From positions 496,001 through 560,000 of the forward strand of contig CASGGR010000022.1 of the NCBI GenBank assembly GCA_949318235.1: a stretch of 64,000 nucleotides of DNA. The letters are read 5' to 3'. This DNA comes from Ecdyonurus torrentis (lineage: Eukaryota; Arthropoda; Insecta; Ephemeroptera; Heptageniidae). A program made the position numbers and the translations under genes. This document shows, one piece after another, positions 50,671 through 63,655 of the stretch. The notes below the pieces were generated by a model, which was given only the letters and a program-made list of their open reading frames with translations, was not told the origin of the DNA and ran no database searches. Positions within the stretch are counted from its first letter, which is position 1. Each line of letters opens with the position of its first letter.

Positions 50671-53123
50671 ATGAAACAAAGTTTCTATTTCTAGAACCAA
50701 ATGTTATTGAATGATAAAAATCATACTTTTTACACGATTAAAACTAGTTTTGATGATTTCTCAAAACTAAGAATGCTACAGACTTCAAATTTAACTCAAA
50801 GCATGGCTTTTTCAATTCTCTACAAAAAAGATGTCTTGAACTTTTTTGCCCCAACGCATACTTTTTGGGTTATTGAAAATTTTAGTTTTCACTCATCATG
50901 TAGCCAAACCAAGTCATGAAACAAAGTTTCTATTTCAAGAACCAAATGTTATTGAATGATGAAAATCATACTTTTTACACGATTAAAACTAGTTTTGATG
51001 ATTTCTCAAAAACTAAGAATGCTACAGACTTCAAATTTAACTCAAAGCATAGCTTTTTCAATTCTCTACAAAAAAGATGTCTTAAACTTTTTTGCCCCGA
51101 CGCATACTTTTTGGTTTATTGACAATTTTAGTTTTTACTCATCATGTAGCCAAACCAAGTCATGAAACAAAGTTTCTATTTCAAGAACCAAATGTTATTG
51201 AATGATGAAAATTATACTTTTTACACGATTAAAACTTGTTTTGATGATTTCTCAAAAACTAAGAATGCTACAGACTTCAAATTCAATTCAAAACATAGTT
51301 TTTTAAATTCTCTACAAAAAGATGTCTTGAACGTTTTTGCTCCGACGCATACTTTTTGGGTTATTGACAATTTTAATTTTCACTCATCATGTAGCCAAAC
51401 CAAGTCATGAAACAAAATTTCTATTTCAAGAACCAAATGTTATTGAATGATAAAAATCATAATTTTTACACGATTAAAACTAGTTTTAATGATTTCTAAA
51501 AAACTAAGAATGCTACAGACATCAAATTTAACTCAAAACATAGCTTTTAATTCTCTACAAAAAATATGTCTTGAACTTTTTTGCCCCGACGCATACTTTT
51601 TGGGTTATTGATAATTTTAGTTTTCACTCATCAAGTAGCCAAACCAAGTCATGAAACAAAGTTTCTATTTCAAGAACCAAATGTTATTGAATGATAAAAA
51701 TCATACTTTTTACACGATTAAAACCAGTTTTGATGATTTCTCAAAAACTAAGAATGCTACAGACATCAAATTAAACTCAAAACATAGCTTTTTCAATTCT
51801 CTACAAAAATGATGTCTTGAACTTTTTTGCTCCGACGCATGCTTTTTGGGTTATTGACAATTTTAGTTTTCACTCATCTTGTAGCCAAACCAAGTCATGA
51901 AACAAAGTTTCTATTTCAAAAACCAAATGTTATTGAATGATAAAAATCATACTATTTACACGATTAAAACTAGTTTTGATGATTTCTCAAAAACGAAGAT
52001 TGCTACAGACTTCAAATTAAACTCAAAACATAGCTTTTTCAATTTTCTACAAAAAAGATATCGTGAACTTTTTTGCTCCGACGCATACTTTTTGGGTTAT
52101 TGACAATTTTAGTTTTCACTCATCATGTAGCCAAACCTAGTCATGAAACAAAGTTTCTATTTCAAGAACCAAATGTTATTGAATGATAAAAATCATACTA
52201 TTTACACGATTAAAACTAGTTTTGATGATTTCTCAAAAACGAAGATTGCTACAGACTTTAAATTAAACTCAAAACATAGCTTTTTCAATTTTCTACAAAA
52301 AAGATGTCTTGAACTTTTTTGCCCGACGCATACTTTTTGGGTTATTGACAATTTTAGTTTTTACTCATTATGTAGCCAAATAAAGTCATGAAACAAAGTT
52401 TCTATTTCTAGAACCAAATGTTATTGAATGATAAAAATCATACTTTTTACACGATTAAAACTAGTTTTGATGATTTCTCAAAACTAAGAATGCTACAGAC
52501 TTCAAATTTAACTCAAAGCATAGCTTTTTCAATTCTCTACAAAAAAGATGTCTTGAACTTTTTTGCCCCAACGCATACTTTTTGGGTTATTGAAAATTTT
52601 AGTTTTCACTCATCATGTAGCCAAACCAAGTCATGAAACAAAGTTTCTATTTCAAGAACCAAATGTTATTGAATGATGAAAATCATACTTTTTACACGAT
52701 TAAAACTAGTTTTGATGATTTCTCAAAAACTAAGAATGCTACAGACTTCAAATTCATATTAAAACATAGCTTTTTCAATTCTCTACAAAAATGATGTCTT
52801 GAACTTTTTTGCTCCGACGCATACTTTTTGGGTTATTGACAATTTTAGTTTTCACTCATCATGTAGCCAAACCTAGTCATGAAACAAAGTTTCTATTTCA
52901 AGAACCAAATGTTATTGAATGATAAAAATCATACTATTTACACGATTAAAACTAGTTTTGATGATTTCTCAAAAACGAAGATTGCTACAGACTTTAAATT
53001 CAATTCAAAACATAGTTTTTTAAATTCTCTACAAAAAGATGTCTTGAACGTTTTTGCTCCGACGCATACTTTTTGGGTTATTGACAATTTTAATTTTCAC
53101 TCATCATGTAGCCAAACCAAGTC
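50671..53123 (+). repeat. Ten-unit cassette, copy 2 (2,453 bp)
   Basis: Repeats 42329-44781 at an offset of 8,342 bp with the same unit order. A difference seen is C to T at 51213 (AAAATTATAC for AAAATCATAC) in the third unit. The c4 unit reads TTATTGAATGAT. Confidence 0.88.
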
Positions 53124-53369
53124 ATGAAACAAAATTTCTATTTCAAGAACCAAATGTTATTGAATGATAAAAATCATAATTTTTACACGATTAAAACTAG
53201 TTTTAATGATTTCTAAAAAACTAAGAACGCTACAGACATCAAATTTAACTCAAAGCATAGCTTTTTCAAATCTCTACAAAAAAGATGTCTTGAACTTTTT
53301 TGCCCCGACGCATACTTTTTGGTTTATTGACTTTTTTAATTTTTACTCATTATGTAGCCAAATAAAGTC
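53124..53369 (+). repeat. Chimeric c1/17-mer unit, second occurrence
   Basis: Identical in composition to 44782-45027: c1 5' part, AAGAACGC-type 3' part, same neighbours. It was copied with the surrounding block. Confidence 0.82.
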
Positions 53370-54104
53370 ATGAAACAAAGTTTCTATTTCTAGAACCAAA
53401 TGTTATTGAATGATAAAAATCATACTTTTTACACGATTAAAACTAGTTTTGATGATTTCTCAAAACTAAGAATGCTACAGACTTCAAATTTAACTCAAAG
53501 CATAGCTTTTTCAATTCTCTACAAAAAAGATGTCTTGAACTTTTTTGCCCCAACGCATACTTTTTGGGTTATTGAAAATTTTAGTTTTCACTCATCATGT
53601 AGCCAAACCAAGTCATGAAACAAAGTTTCTATTTCAAGAACCAAATGTTATTGAATGATGAAAATCATACTTTTTACACGATTAAAACTAGTTTTGATGA
53701 TTTCTCAAAAACTAAGAATGCTACAGACTTTAAATTAAACTCAAAACATAGCTTTTTCAATTTTCTACAAAAAAGATGTCTTGAACTTTTTTGCCCGACG
53801 CATACTTTTTGGGTTATTAACAATTTTAGTTTTTACTCATCATGTAGCCAAATAAAGTCATGAAACAAAGTTTCTATTTCAAGAACCAAATGTTATTGAA
53901 TGATAAAAATCATACTTTTTACACGATTAAAACTAGTTTTGATGATTTCTCAAAAACGAAGATTGCTACAGACTTTAAATTAAACTCAAAACATAGCTTT
54001 TTCAATTTTCTACAAAAAAGATGTCTTGAACTTTTTTGCCCGACGCATACTTTTTGGGTTATTAACAATTTTAGTTTTTACTCATCATGTAGCCAAATAA
54101 AGTC

Positions 54105-54335
54105 ATGAAACAAAGTTTCTGTTTTAAGAACCAAATGTTATTGAATGACAAAAATTATACTTTTTACACGATTAATACTAGTTTTGATGATTTCTCAAAA
54201 ACTAAGAATGCTACAGACATCAAATTAAACTCAAAACATAGCTTTTTCAATTTTCTACAAAAAAGATGTCATGACACATACTTTTTGGGTTATTGACAAT
54301 TTTAGTTTTCACTCATCATGTAGCCAAACCAAGTC
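54105..54335 (+). repeat. Short monomer (231 bp) with a 15-bp deletion
   Basis: Its counterpart at 45763 reads GTCATGAAC, then the T6 tract, then CTCCGACACAT. This unit reads GTCATGACACAT near 54270-54280. The 15 lost bases include the T6 tract that forms the right arm of the monomer's main hairpin. A GA dinucleotide flanks both sides in the long form. No other copy of this unit type shows the loss, so it is recent and private. Confidence 0.9.
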
Positions 54336-56788
54336 ATGAAACAAAGTTTCTATTTCAAGAACCAAATGTTATTGAATGATAAAAATCATACTATTTACAC
54401 GATTAAAACCAGTTTTGATGATTTCTCAAAAACGAAGATTGCTACAGACTTCAAATTAAACTCAAAACATAGCTTTTTCAATTTTCTACAAAAAAGATAT
54501 CATGAACTTTTTTGCTCCGACGCATACTTTTTGGGTTATTGACAATTTTAGTTTTCACTCATCAAGTAGCCAAATAAAGCAATGAAACAAAGTTTCTATT
54601 TCAAGAACCAAATGTTATTGAACGATAAAAATCATACTTTTTACACGATTAAAATTAGTTTTGATGATTTCTCAAAAACTAAGAATGCTACAGACATCAA
54701 ATTTAACTCAAAACATTGCTTTTTCAATTCTCTACAAAAAAGAAGTCTTAAACTTTTTTGCTCCGACGCATACTTTTTGGGTTATTGACAACTTTAGTTT
54801 TCACTTATCATGTAGCCGAACCAAGCCATGAAACAAAGTTTCTATTTCAAAATCCAAATGTTATTGAATGGTAAAAATCATAATTTTTACACGATTAAAA
54901 CTAGTTTTGATGATTTCTCAAAAACTAAGAATGCTACAGACTTCAAATTCAATTCAAAACATAGTTTTTTAAATTCTCTACAAAAAGACGTCTTGAACGT
55001 TTTTGCTCCGACGCATACTTTTTGGGTTATTGACAATTTTAGTTTTTACTCATTATGTAGCCAAATAAAGTAATGAAACAAAGTTTCTATTTCAAGAACC
55101 AAATGTTATTGAACGATAAAAATCATACTTTTTACACGATTAAAATTAGTTTTGATGATTTCTCAAAAACTAAAAATGCTACAGACATCAAATTTAACTC
55201 AAAGCATAGCTTTTTCAATTCTCTACAAAAAAGATGTCTTAAACTTTTTTGCCCCGACGCATACTTTTTGGTTTATTGACAATTTTAGTTTTTACTCATC
55301 ATGTAGCCAAACCAAGTCATGAAACAAAGTTTCTATTTCAAGAACCAAATGTTATTGAATGATGAAAATCATACTTTTTACACGATTAAAACTTGTTTTG
55401 ATGATTTCTCAAAAACTAAGAATGCTACAGACTTCAAATTCAATTCAAAACATAGTTTTTTAAATTCTCTACAAAAAGATGTCTTGAACGTTTTTGCTCC
55501 GACGCATACTTTTTGGGTTATTGACAATTTTAATTTTCACTCATCATGTAGCCAAACCAAGTCATGAAACAAAATTTCTATTTCAAGAACCAAATGTTAT
55601 TGAATGATAAAAATCATAATTTTTACACGATTAAAACTAGTTTTAATGATTTCTAAAAAACTAAGAATGCTACAGACATCAAATTTAACTCAAAACATAG
55701 CTTTTAATTCTCTACAAAAAATATGTCTTGAACTTTTTTGCCCCGACGCATACTTTTTGGGTTATTGATAATTTTAGTTTTCACTCATCAAGTAGCCAAA
55801 CCAAGTCATGAAACAAAGTTTCTATTTCAAGAACCAAATGTTATTGAATGATAAAAATCATACTTTTTACACGATTAAAACCAGTTTTGATGATTTCTCA
55901 AAAACTAAGAATGCTACAGACATCAAATTAAACTCAAAACATAGCTTTTTCAATTCTCTACAAAAATGATGTCTTGAACTTTTTTGCTCCGACACATACT
56001 TTTTGGGTTATTGACAATTTTAGTTTGTACTCATTATGTAGCCAAATAAAGTAATGAAACAAAATTTCTATTTCAAGAACCAAATGTTATTGAATGATAA
56101 AAATCATAATTTTTATACGATTAAAACTAGTTTTAATGATTTCTAAAAAACTAAGAATGCTACAGACATCAAATTTAACTCAAAACATAGCTTTTAATTC
56201 TCTACAAAAAATATGTCTTGAACTTTTTTGCCCCGACGCATACTTTTTGGGTTATTGATAATTTTAGTTTTCACTCATCAAGTAGCCAAACCAAGTCATG
56301 AAACAAAGTTTCTATTTCAAGAACCAAATGTTATTGAATGATAAAAATCATACTTTTTACACGATTAATACTAGTTTTGATGATTTCTCAAAAACTAAGA
56401 ATGCTACAGACATCAAATTAAACTCAAAACATAGCTTTTTCAATTTTCTACAAAAAAGATGTCATGAACTTTTTTGCTCCGACACATACTTTTTGGGTTA
56501 TTGACAATTTTAGTTTGTACTCATTATGTAGCCAAATAAAGTAATGAAACAAAGTTTCTATTTCAAGAACCAAATGTTATTGAACGATAAAAATCATACT
56601 TTTTACACGATTAAAATTAGTTTTGATGATTTCTCAAAAACTAAGAATGCTACAGACTTTAAATTAAACTCAAAACATAGCTTTTTCAATTTTCTACAAA
56701 AAAGATGTCTTGAACTTTTTTGCCCGACGCATACTTTTTGGGTTATTGACAATTTTAGTTTTCACTCATCATGTAGCCAAACCAAGTC

Positions 56789-58505
56789 ATGAAACAAAGT
56801 TTCTATTTCAAGAACCAAATGTTATTGAATGATAAAAATCATACTTTTTACACGATTAAAACCAGTTTTGATGATTTCTCAAAAACTAAGAATGCTACAG
56901 ACTTCAAATTCAATTCAAAACATAGCTTTTCAATTCTCTACAAAAATGATGTCTTGAACTTTTTTGCTCCGACGCATGCTTTTTGGGTTATTGACAATTT
57001 TAGTTTTCACTCATCATGTAGCCAAACCAAGTCATGTAACAAAGTTTCTATTTCAAAAACCAAATGTTATTGAATGATAAAAATCTTACTTTTTACACGA
57101 TTAAAACTTGTTTTGATGATTTCTCAAAAACTAAGAATGCTAGAGACTTCAAATTCAATTCAAAACATAGTTTTTTAAATTCTCTACAAAAAGATGTCTT
57201 GAACTTTTTTGCTCCGACGCATACTTTTTGGGTTATTGACAATTTTAATTTTCACTCATCATGTAGCCAAACCAAGTCATGAAACAAAGTTTCTATTTCA
57301 AGAACCAAATGTTATTGAATGATAAAAATCATTATTTTTACACGATTAAAACTAGTTTTAATGATTTCTAAAAAACTAAGAACGCTACAGACATCAAATT
57401 TAACTCAAAGCATAGCTTTTTCAAATCTCTACAAAAAAGATGTCTTGAACTTTTTTGCCCCGACGCATACTTTTTGGTTTATTGACTTTTTTAATTTTTA
57501 CTCATTATGTAGCCAAATAAAGTCATGAAACAAAGTTTCTATTTCTAGAACCAAATGTTATTGAATGATAAAAATCATACTTTTTACACGATTAAAACTA
57601 GTTTTGATGATTTCTCAAAACTAAGAATGCTACAGACTTCAAATTTAACTCAAAGCATAGCTTTTTCAATTCTCTACAAAAAAGATGTCTTGAACTTTTT
57701 TGCCCCAACGCATACTTTTTGGGTTATTGAAAATTTTAGTTTTCACTCATCATGTAGCCAAACCAAGTCATGAAACAAAGTTTCTATTTCAAGAACCAAA
57801 TGTTATTGAATGATGAAAATCATACTTTTTACACGATTAAAACTAGTTTTGATGATTTCTCAAAAACTAAGAATGCTACAGACTTTAAATTAAACTCAAA
57901 ACATAGCTTTTTCAATTTTCTACAAAAAAGATGTCTTGAACTTTTTTGCCCGACGCATACTTTTTGGGTTATTAACAATTTTAGTTTTTACTCATCATGT
58001 AGCCAAATAAAGTCATGAAACAAAGTTTCTATTTCAAGAACCAAATGTTATTGAATGATAAAAATCATACTTTTTACACGATTAAAACTAGTTTTGATGA
58101 TTTCTCAAAAACAAAGATTGCTACAGACTTTAAATTAAACTCAAAACATAGCTTTTTCAATTTTCTACAAAAAAGATATCGTGAACTTTTTTGCTCCGAC
58201 GCATACTTTTTGGGTTATTGAGAATTTTAGTTTTCACTCATCATGTAGCCAAACCTAGTCATGAAACAAAGTTTCTATTTCAAGAACCAAATGTTATTGA
58301 ATGATAAAAATCATACTATTTACACGATTAAAACTAGTTTTGATGATTTCTCAAAAACGAAGATTGCTACAGACTTTAAATTAAACTCAAAACATAGCTT
58401 TTTCAATTTTCTACAAAAAAGATGTCTTGAACTTTTTTGCCCGACGCATACTTTTTGGGTTATTGACAATTTTAGTTTTTACTCATTATGTAGCCAAATA
58501 AAGTC
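56789..58505 (+). repeat. Seven-unit segment from alpha to the third cassette
   Basis: Units start at 56789 (alpha), 57034 (beta, not chimeric, with GATGTCTTGAAC and GGGTTATTGAC), 57279 (AAGAACGC), 57525 (TCTAGA), 57770, 58015 (chimeric) and 58261 (c4). The first five match the start of the 17-mer. The beta keeps the sequence seen in the 14606-24419 region rather than the GTGTTG form of the 17-mer copies at 27366-41838. Confidence 0.82.
58015..58260 (+). repeat. Chimeric monomer (17-mer unit 6 5' part, c3 3' part)
   Basis: The 5' part follows AAATAAAGTC and has CATACTTTTTACACG, as at 32762. The 3' part has GATATCGTG and the TAGTC end of c3, and is followed by a c4 unit. Private changes are ACAAAGATTGC and TTATTGAGAATTTT. 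This junction moves the array from the 17-mer order into the c-cycle. Confidence 0.8.
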
Positions 58506-60958
58506 ATGAAACAAAGTTTCTATTTCTAGAACCAAATGTTATTGAATGATAAAAATCATACTTTTTACACGATTAAAACTAGTTTTGATGATTTCTCAAA
58601 ACTAAGAATGCTACAGACTTCAAATTTAACTCAAAGCATGGCTTTTTCAATTCTCTACAAAAAAGATGTCTTGAACTTTTTTGCCCCAACGCATACTTTT
58701 TGGGTTATTGAAAATTTTAGTTTTCACTCATCATGTAGCCAAACCAAGTCATGAAACAAAGTTTCTATTTCAAGAACCAAATGTTATTGAATGATGAAAA
58801 TCATACTTTTTACACGATTAAAACTAGTTTTGATGATTTCTCAAAAACTAAGAATGCTACAGACTTCAAATTTAACTCAAAGCATAGCTTTTTCAATTCT
58901 CTACAAAAAAGATGTCTTAAACTTTTTTGCCCCGACGCATACTTTTTGGTTTATTGACAATTTTAGTTTTTACTCATCATGTAGCCAAACCAAGTCATGA
59001 AACAAAGTTTCTATTTCAAGAACCAAATGTTATTGAATGATGAAAATCATACTTTTTACACGATTAAAACTTGTTTTGATGATTTCTCAAAAACTAAGAA
59101 TGCTACAGACTTCAAATTCAATTCAAAACATAGTTTTTTAAATTCTCTACAAAAAGATGTCTTGAACGTTTTTGCTCCGACGCATACTTTTTGGGTTATT
59201 GACAATTTTAATTTTCACTCATCATGTAGCCAAACCAAGTCATGAAACAAAATTTCTATTTCAAGAACCAAATGTTATTGAATGATAAAAATCATAATTT
59301 TTACACGATTAAAACTAGTTTTAATGATTTCTAAAAAACTAAGAATGCTACAGACATCAAATTTAACTCAAAACATAGCTTTTAATTCTCTACAAAAAAT
59401 ATGTCTTGAACTTTTTTGCCCCGACGCATACTTTTTGGGTTATTGATAATTTTAGTTTTCACTCATCAAGTAGCCAAACCAAGTCATGAAACAAAGTTTC
59501 TATTTCAAGAACCAAATGTTATTGAATGATAAAAATCATACTTTTTACACGATTAAAACCAGTTTTGATGATTTCTCAAAAACTAAGAATGCTACAGACA
59601 TCAAATTAAACTCAAAACATAGCTTTTTCAATTCTCTACAAAAATGATGTCTTGAACTTTTTTGCTCCGACGCATGCTTTTTGGGTTATTGACAATTTTA
59701 GTTTTCACTCATCTTGTAGCCAAACCAAGTCATGAAACAAAGTTTCTATTTCAAAAACCAAATGTTATTGAATGATAAAAATCATACTATTTACACGATT
59801 AAAACTAGTTTTGATGATTTCTCAAAAACGAAGATTGCTACAGACTTCAAATTAAACTCAAAACATAGCTTTTTCAATTTTCTACAAAAAAGATATCGTG
59901 AACTTTTTTGCTCCGACGCATACTTTTTGGGTTATTGACAATTTTAGTTTTCACTCATCATGTAGCCAAACCTAGTCATGAAACAAAGTTTCTATTTCAA
60001 GAACCAAATGTTATTGAATGATAAAAATCATACTATTTACACGATTAAAACTAGTTTTGATGATTTCTCAAAAACGAAGATTGCTACAGACTTTAAATTA
60101 AACTCAAAACATAGCTTTTTCAATTTTCTACAAAAAAGATGTCTTGAACTTTTTTGCCCGACGCATACTTTTTGGGTTATTGACAATTTTAGTTTTTACT
60201 CATTATGTAGCCAAATAAAGTCATGAAACAAAGTTTCTATTTCTAGAACCAAATGTTATTGAATGATAAAAATCATACTTTTTACACGATTAAAACTAGT
60301 TTTGATGATTTCTCAAAACTAAGAATGCTACAGACTTCAAATTTAACTCAAAGCATAGCTTTTTCAATTCTCTACAAAAAAGATGTCTTGAACTTTTTTG
60401 CCCCAACGCATACTTTTTAGGTTATTGAAAATTTTAGTTTTCACTCATCATGTAGCCAAACCAAGTCATGAAACAAAGTTTCTATTTCAAGAACCAAATG
60501 TTATTGAATGATGAAAATCATACTTTTTACACGATTAAAACTAGTTTTGATGATTTCTCAAAAACTAAGAATGCTACAGACTTCAAATTCATATTAAAAC
60601 ATAGCTTTTTCAATTCTCTACAAAAATGATGTCTTGAACTTTTTTGCTCCGACGCATACTTTTTGGGTTATTGACAATTTTAGTTTTCACTCATCATGTA
60701 GCCAAACCTAGTCATGAAACAAAGTTTCTATTTCAAGAACCAAATGTTATTGAATGATAAAAATCATACTATTTACACGATTAAAACTAGTTTTGATGAT
60801 TTCTCAAAAACGAAGATTGCTACAGACTTTAAATTCAATTCAAAACATAGTTTTTTAAATTCTCTACAAAAAGATGTCTTGAACGTTTTTGCTCCGACGC
60901 ATACTTTTTGGGTTATTGACAATTTTAATTTTCACTCATCATGTAGCCAAACCAAGTC
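58506..60958 (+). repeat. Ten-unit cassette, copy 3 (2,453 bp)
   Basis: Units start at 58506, 58751, 58997, 59242, 59486, 59732, 59978, 60223, 60468 and 60714, matching the cassettes at 42329 and 50671. The c5 unit at 60223 reads CATACTTTTTAGG (G to A near 60419). Instead of the chimeric exit unit, this copy is followed by another c1 unit (60959), so the c-cycle starts again. Confidence 0.87.
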
Positions 60959-61938
60959 ATGAAACAAAATTTCTATTTCAAGAACCAAATGTTATTGAAT
61001 GATAAAAATCATAATTTTTACACGATTAAAACTAGTTTTAATGATTTCTAAAAAACTAAGAATGCTACAGACATCAAATTTAACTCAAAACATAGCTTTT
61101 AATTCTCTACAAAAAATATGTCTTGAACTTTTTTGCCCCAACGCATACTTTTTGGGTTATTGATAATTTTAGTTTTCACTCATCAAGTAGCCAAACCAAG
61201 TCATGAAACAAAGTTTCTATTTCAAGAACCAAATGTTATTGAATGATAAAAATCATACTTTTTACACGATTAAAACCAGTTTTGATGATTTCTCAAAAAC
61301 TAAGAATGCTACAGACATCAAATTAAACTCAAAACATAGCTTTTTCAATTCTCTACAAAAATGATGTCTTGAACTTTTTTGCTCCGTCGCATGCTTTTTG
61401 GGTTATTGACAATTTTAGTTTTCACTCATCTTGTAGCCAAACCAAGTCATGAAACAAAGTTTCTATTTCAAAAACCAAATGTTATTGAATGATAAAAATC
61501 ATACTATTTACACGATTAAAACTAGTTTTGATGATTTCTCAAAAACGAAGATTGCTACAGACTTTAAATTAAACTCAAAACATAGCTTTTTCAATTTTCT
61601 ACAAAAAAGATGTCTTGAACTTTTTTGCCCGACGCATACTTTTTGGGTTATTGACAATTTTAGTTTTTACTCATTATGTAGCCAAATAAAGTCATGAAAC
61701 AAAGTTTCTATTTCTAGAACCAAATGTTATTGAATGATAAAAATCATACTTTTTACACGATTAAAACTAGTTTTGATGATTTCTCAAAACTAAGAATGCT
61801 ACAGACTTCAAATTTAACTCAAAGCATAGCTTTTTCAATTCTCTACAAAAAAGATGTCTTGAACTTTTTTGCCCCAACGCATACTTTTTGGGTTATTGAA
61901 AATTTTAGTTTTCACTCATCATGTAGCCAAACCAAGTC
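60468..61938 (+). repeat. Six-unit c-cycle, copy 1 (1,471 bp)
   Basis: Units start at 60468 (c6), 60714 (c7), 60959 (c1 with GCCCCAACGC), 61203 (c2 with CTCCGTCGC), 61449 (c3/c4 fusion) and 61694 (c5). The first two are also the end of cassette 3. The cycle returns at 62185-63655 with the same private changes. Confidence 0.85.
61449..61693 (+). repeat. Chimeric c3/c4 monomer
   Basis: The start is c3 (follows TCATCTTGTAGCC; TTTCAAAAACC). The rest is c4 (TTTAAATTAAAC, GCCCGACGC, TCATTATG end). A c5 unit follows. The fusion shortens the seven-unit cycle to six units. The same chimera appears at 63166. Confidence 0.82.
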
Positions 61939-62184
61939 ATGAAACAAAGTTTCTATTTCAAGAACCAAATGTTATTGAATGATGAAAATCATACTTTTTA
62001 CACGATTAAAACTAGTTTTGATGATTTCTCAAAAACTAAGAATGCTACAGACTTCAAATTTAACTCAAAGCATAGCTTTTTCAATTCTCTACAAAAAAGA
62101 TGTCTTGAACTTTTTTGCCCCAACGCATACTTTTTAGGTTATTGAAAATTTTAGTTTTCACTCATCATGTAGCCAAACCAAGTC
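61939..62184 (+). repeat. Chimeric c6/c5 monomer, extra unit between six-unit cycles
   Basis: The 5' part is c6 (AATGATGAAAATC, five-A CTCAAAAACTA). The 3' part is c5, including the rare TTTTTAGG otherwise seen only at 60223 (CATACTTTTTAGG), plus GCCCCAACGC and TTGAAAATTTTAG. A c6 unit follows. This is the expected insertion product of misaligned exchange between a c6 unit and the particular c5 unit at 60223. Confidence 0.87.
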
Positions 62185-63655
62185 ATGAAACAAAGTTTCT
62201 ATTTCAAGAACCAAATGTTATTGAATGATGAAAATCATACTTTTTACACGATTAAAACTAGTTTTGATGATTTCTCAAAAACTAAGAATGCTACAGACTT
62301 CAAATTCATATTAAAACATAGCTTTTTCAATTCTCTACAAAAATGATGTCTTGAACTTTTTTGCTCCGACGCATACTTTTTGGGTTATTGACAATTTTAG
62401 TTTTCACTCATCATGTAGCCAAACCTAGTCATGAAACAAAGTTTCTATTTCAAGAACCAAATGTTATTGAATGATAAAAATCATACTATTTACACGATTA
62501 AAACTAGTTTTGATGATTTCTCAAAAACGAAGATTGCTACAGACTTTAAATTCAATTCAAAACATAGTTTTTTAAATTCTCTACAAAAAGATGTCTTGAA
62601 CGTTTTTGCTCCGACGCATACTTTTTGGGTTATTGACAATTTTAATTTTCACTCATCATGTAGCCAAACCAAGTCATGAAACAAAATTTCTATTTCAAGA
62701 ACCAAATGTTATTGAATGATAAAAATCATAATTTTTACACGATTAAAACTAGTTTTAATGATTTCTAAAAAACTAAGAATGCTACAGACATCAAATTTAA
62801 CTCAAAACATAGCTTTTAATTCTCTACAAAAAATATGTCTTGAACTTTTTTGCCCCAACGCATACTTTTTGGGTTATTGATAATTTTAGTTTTCACTCAT
62901 CAAGTAGCCAAACCAAGTCATGAAACAAAGTTTCTATTTCAAGAACCAAATGTTATTGAATGATAAAAATCATACTTTTTACACGATTAAAACCAGTTTT
63001 GATGATTTCTCAAAAACTAAGAATGCTACAGACATCAAATTAAACTCAAAACATAGCTTTTTCAATTCTCTACAAAAATGATGTCTTGAACTTTTTTGCT
63101 CCGTCGCATGCTTTTTGGGTTATTGACAATTTTAGTTTTCACTCATCTTGTAGCCAAACCAAGTCATGAAACAAAGTTTCTATTTCAAAAACCAAATGTT
63201 ATTGAATGATAAAAATCATACTATTTACACGATTAAAACTAGTTTTGATGATTTCTCAAAAACGAAGATTGCTACAGACTTTAAATTAAACTCAAAACAT
63301 AGCTTTTTCAATTTTCTACAAAAAAGATGTCTTGAACTTTTTTGCCCGACGCATACTTTTTGGGTTATTGACAATTTTAGTTTTTACTCATTATGTAGCC
63401 AAATAAAGTCATGAAACAAAGTTTCTATTTCTAGAACCAAATGTTATTGAATGATAAAAATCATACTTTTTACACGATTAAAACTAGTTTTGATGATTTC
63501 TCAAAACTAAGAATGCTACAGACTTCAAATTTAACTCAAAGCATAGCTTTTTCAATTCTCTACAAAAAAGATGTCTTGAACTTTTTTGCCCCAACGCATA
63601 CTTTTTGGGTTATTGAAAATTTTAGTTTTCACTCATCATGTAGCCAAACCAAGTC
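62185..63655 (+). repeat. Six-unit c-cycle, copy 2 (1,471 bp)
   Basis: Units start at 62185 (c6), 62431 (c7), 62676 (c1), 62920 (c2), 63166 (c3/c4 fusion) and 63411 (c5), repeating 60468-61938 with the shared CTCCGTCGC and GCCCCAACGC changes. Confidence 0.85.

Larger units (their letters stand above)
50181..56788 (+). repeat. 27-unit derivative of the 17-mer (6,608 bp)
   Basis: Same composition as the 34-unit interval but without the seven-unit duplication: alpha (50181), chimeric beta (50426), ten-unit cassette (50671-53123), chimeric unit (53124), then 14 units equivalent to 17-mer units 4 to 17. One unit carries a 15-bp deletion. The sixteenth-type unit (56298) reads TTGCTCCGAC where the other copies read TTGTTCCGAC. 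Confidence 0.85.
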
